Positions 9,478-16,951 of a DNA stretch of 64,000 bases are shown one piece after another. The stretch spans positions 2,852,001 through 2,916,000 of the forward strand of contig NZ_CP045651.1 of assembly GCF_009557455.1 (NCBI RefSeq), read 5' to 3'. The DNA is from Alistipes sp. dk3624 (lineage in GTDB: Bacteria; Bacteroidota; Bacteroidia; Bacteroidales; Rikenellaceae). Both the position numbers and the translations under genes were made by a program. The notes under the pieces are model-generated. The model was not told the DNA's origin. It made no database searches and worked only from the letters and a program-made list of their open reading frames with translations. The stretch's first letter is position 1, and each line of letters starts with the position of its first letter.

Positions 9478-10113
9478 ATGAAAAAACGAACGTTGTGTTG
9501 GATGGCTGCCGTTATGCTGGCGGCCGGCGTCGCGGAAGCCCGGTCTCCCGTGCATCCGTTTAACGGAAAGAACCTGAAAGGGTGGGTCGGTTATGTCGGG
9601 GACTCCACGCTCGATGCGGCTGAAGAGTTCGGCGTCGTGGACGGGATGCTGCGGGTAAGCGGAGCGCTGGGTTATATCCGGACGACGCGCGCTTATTCGG
9701 ATTACCGGCTGACGCTACAATACCGCTGGGAAGGCGAGCCTACCAACAGCGGAATCTTCATGCATATCCAGCCCGGCGAAGACCGGTTATGGCCGAAGTG
9801 TTACGAGTGCCAGTTGTGGGCCGGGCATGCCGGCGACGTGAACGATGCGGGGGATTCGCAGAGCGACGAATTCCGCAGGATCGGCGCCGCGACCGTTCCG
9901 AAGTTGCAGCCCGCCAGCGAAAGGCCTGCGGGGGAATGGAACGATGTCGAAATCGTGTGCGACGGAAACTCCATGACCATATTCATCAACGGCGTACTCC
10001 AGAACAAGCTGACACGTATGAATAACGACCGCGGGTATATTGCCCTCGAAGGGGAGGGAAGCCCGATCTTGTTCCGTAACATCGAGGTCGCGCCGCTGAA
10101 ACGAAAACGATAA
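9478..10113 (+). CDS. Secreted DUF1080 (3-keto-disaccharide hydrolase-type) domain protein
   Basis: 211 residues: a signal peptide (about 1-21, cleaved after EA/AEA) and a single beta-jelly-roll domain of the DUF1080 family. Typical segments are FNGKNLKGW near the start, the TNSGIFMHIQPGE core, WPKCYECQLW, and a C-terminal WNDVEIVCDGNSMTIFING. Members act on glycosidic or keto-sugar substrates outside the cytoplasm; the precise substrate here is unknown. A clear paralogue lies at 37299-37934 in this window. The next gene starts 3 bp after its stop. Confidence 0.88.
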   Translation: MKKRTLCWMAAVMLAAGVAEARSPVHPFNGKNLKGWVGYVGDSTLDAAEEFGVVDGMLRVSGALGYIRTTRAYSDYRLTLQYRWEGEPTNSGIFMHIQPGEDRLWPKCYECQLWAGHAGDVNDAGDSQSDEFRRIGAATVPKLQPASERPAGEWNDVEIVCDGNSMTIFINGVLQNKLTRMNNDRGYIALEGEGSPILFRNIEVAPLKRKR

Positions 10114-10116
10114 CCT

Positions 10117-11247
10117 ATGTCCGGCAAACAAAAAGAACACAGACGGCACGGTATCCTGCTCGGAGTGGCCGACGGGGTGGTTTTCCTGATCTCGGTCGCG
10201 TTGGCCGTGCTGCTGATGCTGGCCTATGCGGCTCCCCGGGTAGATCCCCACGATTCGCTGTGGTTCGCTTATCTCGGTCTTGCGGCTCCTTTTCTCTACC
10301 TGGCCAATCTGGTGTTGATGCTCTATTGGACGGTGCGTTGGAAATGGATCGCGGTCGGGCTGGCGGCAGTCGCCGTGATCGGACTCGGACACGTATCCAA
10401 ATTTTTCAGGCCGGCTTTCGGGAAAGCTTACGAACAGGTGCGGCTGCCGGGGTCGTTCCGGGTGCTGAGCTATAACGTAGAGGGCTTTTTCGGCAGGGAT
10501 TCGCTCGGGAAACGCGAAAATCAGGTTGCCGAGATCGCCCGGTTTATCCGGGAATCCGAGCCGGATATCATCTGTATGCAGGAGTTCGAACTGAATCGGA
10601 TCAATCCTCGCGTGAAGTTCGATTCGCTGCTGGAAGCGTGGAAATACAGCGCTTTTTTCTTTACGTCGGGCAGTCCCGACCAGAACGGGCGCGGACTGGC
10701 CATATACAGCAAGTATCCGGTCGTCCGGCGCGGCGGGATACATTATCCCGAATCGAACAATGCCTCGATGTGGGCGGACGTGATTATGCACCGCGATACG
10801 TTGCGCGTCTATAACAACCATATGCAGAGCACCCAGGTCAACGAGAGCGACCGCGAATACCTGTCGGGGACGGGCCTGTCCGCGGACTCGCTCGGAGACG
10901 AGCGGCTGAAAGACATTCTCCGCAAATTGGGCCGCAACTTCAGGGTGCGTGCCGCGCAGGCCGATTCGATCGCCGGGATTATCCACGACGGGACGCCTCG
11001 GGTGATCGTTTGCGGGGATTTCAACGACACGCCGATGTCCTATACTTACCGGCAGTTGCGGGGCGACCTGAAAGACGCTTTTTGCGAAAAGGGACGCGGG
11101 ATCATTTTTACGTACCGCGGGCTGCTCGGGGTTTTCCGGATCGATTACCTGTTCCATTCGAACGACTTGGCGACCGTCGGATACGATTCCGAGCAGCCGC
11201 AGTGGAGCGATCATAATCCGGTGCTGGTCGATTTGAAACTGCGGTAA
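10117..11247 (+). CDS. Membrane-anchored endonuclease/exonuclease/phosphatase family protein
   Basis: 376 residues. Residues ~1-105 contain three hydrophobic segments, so the catalytic domain is probably held at the membrane. The EEP fold follows with LSYNVEG, the metal-binding CMQEFELN, NNHMQS, the core CGDFNDTP and the C-terminal SDHNPV. The family cleaves phosphodiester or phosphomonoester bonds in nucleic acids, lipids or sugars; the substrate is not determinable. It starts 3 bp after the DUF1080 gene, so the two are probably translationally coupled. Confidence 0.92.
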   Translation: MSGKQKEHRRHGILLGVADGVVFLISVALAVLLMLAYAAPRVDPHDSLWFAYLGLAAPFLYLANLVLMLYWTVRWKWIAVGLAAVAVIGLGHVSKFFRPAFGKAYEQVRLPGSFRVLSYNVEGFFGRDSLGKRENQVAEIARFIRESEPDIICMQEFELNRINPRVKFDSLLEAWKYSAFFFTSGSPDQNGRGLAIYSKYPVVRRGGIHYPESNNASMWADVIMHRDTLRVYNNHMQSTQVNESDREYLSGTGLSADSLGDERLKDILRKLGRNFRVRAAQADSIAGIIHDGTPRVIVCGDFNDTPMSYTYRQLRGDLKDAFCEKGRGIIFTYRGLLGVFRIDYLFHSNDLATVGYDSEQPQWSDHNPVLVDLKLR

Positions 11248-11354
11248 TATCCCGTCCGTCATGATTGCCCCGATCCCGGATGCCCGGGCCGGAAAAGAAC
11301 CGAAACCGTTCGCGGCGTTGTCGGAATCCGCTTCGCGGGCCTACCCAAAAAAAC

Positions 11355-11380
11355 GTCTCCGCAAAATACTTTGCGGAGAC
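11355..11380. terminator. Rho-independent terminator, mainly for the minus-strand EamA gene
   Basis: An 11-bp perfect stem GTCTCCGCAAA / TTTGCGGAGAC with loop ATAC. Reading on the minus strand the stem is followed by a run of seven T. On the plus side the following sequence is only mildly T-rich, so it may also stop the rhomboid-DUF1080-EEP transcript less efficiently. The rest of 11248-11522 holds no gene. Confidence 0.85.
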
Positions 11381-11522
11381 ATTCCACTTTACTTGTTGGC
11401 TTACAAAAATGGGATTGGAACTCTTATTATTCCTGACACAAAGATCGGGATCCGTACCTGTTCCGGCAATACCTGAACCGCGTTAAAAAAGGGGCGGCGT
11501 ATCCTCATTTCGAGGGATGGCG

Positions 11523-12497
11523 CTATTTGCCGGCGTTCTGTCCGCGCGGTTGCTGCGCTGCGGGCGGCGTTCCGACTTTCGGCACCGGGAATTTGTACCG
11601 GGCGTAGGTGATCATCACCAGGATGATGCCGACGAAAATCAGCGCGGCGGCGACGATGTTGTCGTAACCGACTGTCACTTGGTTGCGGTAGATGCCCAGT
11701 ACGGTCGCGGCCACCGGTTGCAGATAAGAGTACAGGCCCGTATGCACAGAGGTAAGCTTTTCGGTACCGTAGTAGAGCAGGTAGTTCGGCAGCATGGTTC
11801 CCAGGATCAGAATGTAGGCGATCTCGGCGACCCCGATGGCCGGCAGGGAGCTGAAATCGAAATCGACCAGCTTTTTGCCGAAAAACGGCGCGGCGATCAG
11901 CACGCCGATGATGTAGTACCATCCGGTGACGGTCATCGTGCCGAATTTCATCAGTTCCGGTTTGATGAAGACCGTGTTGGTCGCGGCGGCGAATACGCTG
12001 ATCAGGATCAGCAGGTTGCCGATCTCTTCGCTCTTCTGTTGCGGCCAGCCGTTGCCGAGAATCAGCACGGCGCTTCCGGCAACGCCCAGGATGATCCCGA
12101 TGATTTTCGCCCGGTGGATCTTTTCGCGCATCAGCAGGGCCGATACGCTGAGCGTTACGATCGGAGCCATCGTGGCCAGCGTGGAGGCGTCGACCGGGTT
12201 GGTATATTTGGCGCCCCACAGCATCAGGAATTCGTGCCCGTAAATCACCAGTACCGTCGGGATCAGAATCCAGATGAAGTCGCGGAACGGAATCCGGAAC
12301 CGTTTGAAAAGAATGGCCCACGGAACGAACCAGACCGCCGAGACGACTACCCGCAGGAAAAAAAGGGTTTCGAAAGGCATGTAACGCCGGATGATGGAGA
12401 TAAAGAACGAGAAGTTCATCCCCAGCAGAATGTTGGCGAAAATCAGCGCCATGTGTGCGATTACATGTTCTTTGTGCGTATGCGGCTTGTCGGTCAT
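11523..12497 (-). CDS. EamA/DMT-family transporter
   Basis: From ATG 12497 (MTDKPHTHKEHVIAHMALIFANIL) the product has 324 residues and about ten transmembrane helices in two EamA repeats. Motifs include WAILFKRFRIPFRD in the first half and PVDASTLATMAPIVTLSVSA at the junction. An ATG at 12575 would add 26 residues unlike the family and would overlap a small hairpin, so the inner start is preferred. Substrate unknown; the family exports small metabolites or amino acids. It lies directly downstream of the glutaminase gene, which makes an amino-acid-related role plausible but unproven. The C-terminus is a Pro/Gln-rich tail. Confidence 0.88.
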   Translation of the reverse strand: MTDKPHTHKEHVIAHMALIFANILLGMNFSFFISIIRRYMPFETLFFLRVVVSAVWFVPWAILFKRFRIPFRDFIWILIPTVLVIYGHEFLMLWGAKYTNPVDASTLATMAPIVTLSVSALLMREKIHRAKIIGIILGVAGSAVLILGNGWPQQKSEEIGNLLILISVFAAATNTVFIKPELMKFGTMTVTGWYYIIGVLIAAPFFGKKLVDFDFSSLPAIGVAEIAYILILGTMLPNYLLYYGTEKLTSVHTGLYSYLQPVAATVLGIYRNQVTVGYDNIVAAALIFVGIILVMITYARYKFPVPKVGTPPAAQQPRGQNAGK

Positions 12498-12616
12498 AAC
12501 GTGCGGGTAGGGACAGCCCGGGGGCCGTTTGAAAAAAGCGGTCCCGGAAAGGAGAATGTTCATTGCGGAAAACATTCCCGAATCCGGAGCCGCTTTTCGT
12601 GACTGAAGTGCCGGAT

Positions 12617-13555
12617 TTAACCGAATAGGTTTAATCCCAGTTTGTTGGTGATGTACTTAATGGCGTTTTGCGCCCGTACCGAGTTACCCGATCCGTCGAG
12701 TTTCGGCGAAAAGGCCGCGATGCCCATCACTCCGGGCAGCACGCCGACGATTCCGCCGCCGACGCCGGTTTTGGCCGGAATGCCGGAGGTGAAGATCCAG
12801 TCGCCGGTGTGTTCGTAGAATCCGACCGAAGCGATCATCGCGACGATCTTCGAAGTCAGCTCGGCGTCGAAGACCTTCTTCTTGGTGACCGGGTTGACGC
12901 CGCGGTTGGCGATCGTGCCGCTGCAGATCGACAGTTGGCGTGCGGTCACGCCCATCGAGCACTGGCGGGTGTAGATATCCAGCGACATATCGGGATCGTC
13001 GTAAATCCGATTGTAATTTTTCAGCAGCCAGGCGATCGATCGGTTGTTGAAATTGGTCGCCGATTCCGATTTGTAGAGTTCGTCCTGCAGTACCAGCGGA
13101 CTGCCGCAGAGTCCTGCCAGAAAATCGGTGATCGATTTCCATTTGCCGTCCGAATTGCCTACGGGCTTGACCATGCTGCACGCCGTGATGGCTCCGGCAT
13201 TGACCAGCGGGGTCGAGGGATGGTCGTTCTCGAGTAGGATCGCCATGATCGAGTTGAACGGCAGTCCGGTCGCGTCGGCCCCGATTTTTTGCAGGATCGT
13301 GTCGGCTCCGTATTGCTGCATCGCCAGGATGGCGGTAGGCACTTTCGAGACCGATTCGATCCCGAATACGTAATCCGTGTCGCCCGCCTCGACGATCTCT
13401 CCGTCGGAGAGGCAGACCGATATGCCGAACAGTTTCGAAGGTACCTTGGCCAGGAACGGAATGTAGTCGGCGTTGTTGCCGCCGTCGTCGCCCTTGATTT
13501 TTTCGTAGGCTTCGTTGACGACGTCGTTCAGTTGTTTCGTATCGAATTTTTGCAT
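12617..13555 (-). CDS. glsA: Glutaminase A
   Basis: 312 residues, full length for the serine-dependent beta-lactamase-like glutaminase family. The nucleophile motif S-x-x-K is S68-V-S-K71 (GIESVSKV). Other family signatures are NAGAI, the tyrosine region YNRIYDDPDMS, and the C-terminal KTGVGGGIVGVLPG. It hydrolyses glutamine to glutamate and ammonia in the cytosol. It follows gadC after only 6 bp. In the known glutamine-dependent acid-resistance pathway this ammonia takes up a proton and the glutamate feeds GadB, so the operon context fits its function. Confidence 0.97.
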   Translation of the reverse strand: MQKFDTKQLNDVVNEAYEKIKGDDGGNNADYIPFLAKVPSKLFGISVCLSDGEIVEAGDTDYVFGIESVSKVPTAILAMQQYGADTILQKIGADATGLPFNSIMAILLENDHPSTPLVNAGAITACSMVKPVGNSDGKWKSITDFLAGLCGSPLVLQDELYKSESATNFNNRSIAWLLKNYNRIYDDPDMSLDIYTRQCSMGVTARQLSICSGTIANRGVNPVTKKKVFDAELTSKIVAMIASVGFYEHTGDWIFTSGIPAKTGVGGGIVGVLPGVMGIAAFSPKLDGSGNSVRAQNAIKYITNKLGLNLFG

Positions 13556-13561
13556 AGTCGT

Positions 13562-15148
13562 TTAATTTTTAGTCGGTTCGTTATGGTCCGTCGCCGAGCC
13601 GGTCGTCGCGCCTGCGTTCGAAGCGTCGGCGGCGGTTCCCGTCGCAGTCGGCGTTACGGCCGGTTGTGCGGTTGCGGCAGCCGGCTGCGGTTGTTTTTCC
13701 CAGGAGAACGGCTGAAATTCTTTGGCCGCTTCGGGATCCTGCCAGGACGGTTTACGCGAAGCGTAGATGATGAACGGGGCGCCGACTACGATGATACAGC
13801 CGATAATCAGTACGGAGAACCATACCGTGTTGCTGCCCGTCGAAATCTGGCTGGGCGGGATAAAGCTGAGAATGAAGGCCAGCAGGGCGCCGCAGAAGCC
13901 GAGTCCGGCGATGAACCAGATCAGGCCGTTGCCTTTTCCGATCCGGAACGGGCGTTGCTGTTTCGGCATTTTGTAACGCAGTACGATGGCCGAGCTGAAC
14001 ATCAGCAGGTACATGATCAGATACAGCAACACGGTCAACTGCGACAGGATTTGATAGAAAGACTGCACGGAGGGCATGACCACGAACAGCAAGCTCAGTA
14101 CCGTAACGACGCATCCTTGGATGAGCAGGATGTTGCGCTGTACGCCGGATTTGTTGGCCTTTTGGAAGAACGGCGGCAGATACCCGGCCTTTCCTACCGT
14201 GAAGATACCCTTCGACGGGCCGGCGACCCATGTCAGCACGCCGGCCAGTACGCCGAACATCAGCGCGATGGCGATGATCGGGGAAGCCCAGCTCATATGC
14301 AGGTAATGGAAATAGTTGTCGAATCCGATCAGCAGACTCTGCGTCAGGTTGATGTCTTTGGCCGGGATGATAAAGCCCAGCGAGAAGGTACCCAGTACGA
14401 AGATCAGCACCGTAATCAGCGACCCGATGAAGATAGCCTTGGGGTAGTTCTTGCTCGGATTTTTCACGTCCATCACATGGATACCCATCATCTCCATACC
14501 GGCGTAGAACAGGAAGATACCCGAAGCCAGCACCAGGTTGTCGAATTTGGTCAGGTCGGGGAAGAATCCCTGGCTCATGTCCATGTTATTATGTCCGCCG
14601 GTACTGAGGTAGATGATCCCGAGGACGATCAGCAGGCCGGCCGGGATAATCGTCCCGATCATACCGCCGATTTTCGAAATCTTGCCGACCCACGTCAGCC
14701 CTTTCAGGGCGATGGCCGTGGCGGCCCAGTAGATGACCAGTACGACGATCAGTGTGAAAACTTTGTTCGACGCCAGCATCATGTCGTGATGCGGGTCCAT
14801 GCCGATAAAGGCGATCGAGACGGCTCCGAAGGTCAGCACGGTCGGATACCAGATCGTACTTTCGATCCATTGCAGCCAGATGGCCAGGAAACCCGTGCGG
14901 GCGCCCATCGCTTCGCCGACCCAGCGGAACACACCGCCCTGTTTGTCGGCGAACATCGCCGCCAGCTCGGCTGCGACCAGCGCGGTCGGGATCAGGAAAA
15001 CGATCGCCGCGAACAGGTAATAAAATGCTGAAGATGGCCCGTAAACCGCTTCCGAAGGGAGTCCCCGGAGACTTACGACGGCCGTAATGTTCATAATTGC
15101 AAGTGTCATTACACTCAATTTGAACCCTGTACTTTTTGTTGTTGCCAT
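13562..15148 (-). CDS. gadC: Glutamate/GABA antiporter
   Basis: 528 residues, an APC-superfamily permease with about twelve transmembrane helices and the N-terminal TM1 signature (VMTLAIMNITAVVSLRGLPSEA) of the GadC group. It exchanges external glutamate for internal GABA across the inner membrane. The C-terminal ~65 residues form a cytosolic tail: a short charged part with aromatic residues (WQDPEAAKEFQPFSWEK) and then an Ala/Thr-rich low-complexity stretch. In E. coli GadC the C-tail is a pH-dependent plug; this tail is longer and of different composition. It lies between gadB and glsA. Confidence 0.96.
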   Translation of the reverse strand: MATTKSTGFKLSVMTLAIMNITAVVSLRGLPSEAVYGPSSAFYYLFAAIVFLIPTALVAAELAAMFADKQGGVFRWVGEAMGARTGFLAIWLQWIESTIWYPTVLTFGAVSIAFIGMDPHHDMMLASNKVFTLIVVLVIYWAATAIALKGLTWVGKISKIGGMIGTIIPAGLLIVLGIIYLSTGGHNNMDMSQGFFPDLTKFDNLVLASGIFLFYAGMEMMGIHVMDVKNPSKNYPKAIFIGSLITVLIFVLGTFSLGFIIPAKDINLTQSLLIGFDNYFHYLHMSWASPIIAIALMFGVLAGVLTWVAGPSKGIFTVGKAGYLPPFFQKANKSGVQRNILLIQGCVVTVLSLLFVVMPSVQSFYQILSQLTVLLYLIMYLLMFSSAIVLRYKMPKQQRPFRIGKGNGLIWFIAGLGFCGALLAFILSFIPPSQISTGSNTVWFSVLIIGCIIVVGAPFIIYASRKPSWQDPEAAKEFQPFSWEKQPQPAAATAQPAVTPTATGTAADASNAGATTGSATDHNEPTKN

Positions 15149-15199
15149 ACGATCATACGATTAAATTGCTTGTTAACTGTGGTGTCATTAACAACCGGC

Positions 15200-15233
15200 G
15201 GTTATCCGCTCTATATTCATGTTGCGGATAACC
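15200..15233. promoter_or_regulatory. Hairpin between gadB and gadC
   Basis: A 10-bp perfect inverted repeat GGTTATCCGC / GCGGATAACC around a 14-base AT-rich loop; the imperfect arms extend to about 17 bp. No T-tract follows in the direction of transcription, so it is not an ordinary terminator. It could be an RNA processing or stability element, or an operator. Confidence 0.55.
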
Positions 15234-15254
15234 AGCCGTTTGCATAAGAGTAAG

Positions 15255-16694
15255 CTATTTCTTCGCCGTTTTGACGTGCGTGTGCGTGAAGACCTTGCCG
15301 ACTACTTTCTGATTCTTGTCCTGCGCGATGCGCGTCTGCGTCGGGTATTCCAGCTTTTCGAACTCGTTGATCGCATTCTGCATGTCCGTCAGCAGCATAT
15401 CGGTCATGTCGCGGCTCATACCCTGGCGGAAAACGATGCGCATGACCACGTAGTTATCCAGCTTTTCGGGCAGGGTATAGGCCGGAACCATCCAGCCGCT
15501 CTGCTGCAGGGCCGCCTGCAGGTCGTAGAGCGTCCATTTGGCCGTTTTCGCATATTCCGGTTTCATGTACCAGATGAACAGCGGGTTCACCACGTCGTTG
15601 CTGTAATTGACGAACGGTTTCATCTTGCCGATTTGCTCGTGTGCATAGCGGGCGATCTCCATGCTGTTGGTCTGCACCTCTTTGTAGCCTTCGAAACCCA
15701 GACGGATGAACTGATAGTATTGTCCGAGGATCTGTGCCGCCGGGCGCGAGAAGTTCAGGCCGACCTGCGTGATGTTGGCTCCCAGGTAGTTCACGCTGAA
15801 TGCCATTTCGTCGGGCAGGTATTTTTTGTCTTTCCATACGACCCAGCCCAGGCCCGGATAAACCAGACCGAACTTATGTCCTGAGGTACTGATCGACAGC
15901 ACCCATTTCAGGCGGAAGTCCCATTTTTTCTCGGGTTCGAGGAACGGTAGGATGTAACCGCCGGTGGCGGCGTCCACGTGGATCGGAATATCGTATCCGG
16001 TTTTGGCGTTGTATTCGTCCAGGGCTTTGTCCAGCGCTTCGACGTCGTCGTTCAGGCCGGTCCAAGTCACGCCCTGGATGGGAACTATGCAGATCGTATT
16101 TTCATCGCACATGGCCAGCGCGTCTTTCGGATCGAGCGTCGTTTTTTCCAGGCTCAGGGGCACGGTACGCATTTCGATTTGCCACAACTGACCGAATTTT
16201 TCCCATACGACCTGGAAACCGGTCGAAATGACGAAGTTCGGTTTGTCGTACGGTTTGCCCTGCGCTTTGCGTTTCGCACGCCAGCGCAGCCATGCGGCTA
16301 CGCCGCCCAGCATACAGGCTTCGGACGAGCCGATCGCCAGCGCGCCGGCTTTCCACTGCGCCTGTTCGGGCGAATTCCACAGGTTGGCCATGATGTTGAC
16401 GCAACGGGCGGCCATGACGGCTACGCGCGGATATTCCGTTTCGTCGATGTAGTTCACGTCGATCGATTCGTTCATCAACTTGGTGGCGTAATCGTCCATG
16501 TAGGTCGTTACGAATGTGGCGAGGTTCAGTCGCGGCTGCGTCTGCGGGAACGTTTCATCCTTCACCATCTGGTAGGCGATTTCAGGAGCGGTGGGTTGCA
16601 TCGGAATCTTTTCCGTAGGAGCTGACGTTCTCATTTTCTGGGAGCCGTAGACCGGAGTTTCGATGTCGGCCCGTTGTTTGTTCGAATTGTTCAT
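15255..16694 (-). CDS. gadB: Glutamate decarboxylase
   Basis: 479 residues from ATG 16694 (MNNSNKQRADIE). Upstream in-frame extension to 16787 adds a non-homologous Arg-rich stretch and is rejected. This is a PLP fold-type I group II decarboxylase. The Schiff-base lysine is K274 in SGHKFG (K276 in E. coli GadB), and HVDAATGGYILPF carries the PLP-contacting Asp. It converts glutamate to GABA and CO2, consuming an intracellular proton. gadC and glsA follow downstream. The C-terminus has closely spaced His residues (THTH), in the region where GadB of E. coli has a pH-sensing tail. Confidence 0.97.
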   Translation of the reverse strand: MNNSNKQRADIETPVYGSQKMRTSAPTEKIPMQPTAPEIAYQMVKDETFPQTQPRLNLATFVTTYMDDYATKLMNESIDVNYIDETEYPRVAVMAARCVNIMANLWNSPEQAQWKAGALAIGSSEACMLGGVAAWLRWRAKRKAQGKPYDKPNFVISTGFQVVWEKFGQLWQIEMRTVPLSLEKTTLDPKDALAMCDENTICIVPIQGVTWTGLNDDVEALDKALDEYNAKTGYDIPIHVDAATGGYILPFLEPEKKWDFRLKWVLSISTSGHKFGLVYPGLGWVVWKDKKYLPDEMAFSVNYLGANITQVGLNFSRPAAQILGQYYQFIRLGFEGYKEVQTNSMEIARYAHEQIGKMKPFVNYSNDVVNPLFIWYMKPEYAKTAKWTLYDLQAALQQSGWMVPAYTLPEKLDNYVVMRIVFRQGMSRDMTDMLLTDMQNAINEFEKLEYPTQTRIAQDKNQKVVGKVFTHTHVKTAKK

Positions 16695-16891
16695 AACGTT
16701 AAAATTTAGTATTTTATAAAATGTTGGAAAGTGAATTTTTAATCGGATTGATAACGTTGTTTTCAGAGAACGTCTCTGCCGTTCCACGGACGAAGTTTCC
16801 CCGCGATATCCCCGAATAAGGCAAGAATTATACCAAGCGGGGCCGCCCGTTCGGATTCGGAGCCCTCTGCGCCGCGGGTTTCGGGACGCGT

Positions 16892-16922
16892 TTTGCGAAT
16901 TACCCGTTGATTCTTATATTTG
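16892..16922 (+). promoter_or_regulatory. Promoter for the GH78-like gene
   Basis: TTTG (16892-16895), a 19-bp spacer and TATATTTG (16915-16922) match the Bacteroidota -33/-7 consensus perfectly. The start codon is about 30 bp downstream of the -7 box. It lies in the 257-bp divergent gap to gadB. No comparably good box was found for gadB. Confidence 0.75.
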
Positions 16923-16951
16923 TATCGTATGCCTAAAAAATTAACCCGATC

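Noticed and set aside
12498-12575. Longer N-terminus (from ATG 12575) for the EamA transporter
   Set aside because: The extra 26 residues are not like the family and the ATG lies within a small hairpin; the start at 12497 gives a normal N-terminus.
13289-15031. A 580-residue plus-strand frame across gadC and glsA
   Set aside because: Both minus-strand genes are well supported; the plus-strand frame is Asp/His/Gln-rich without motifs.
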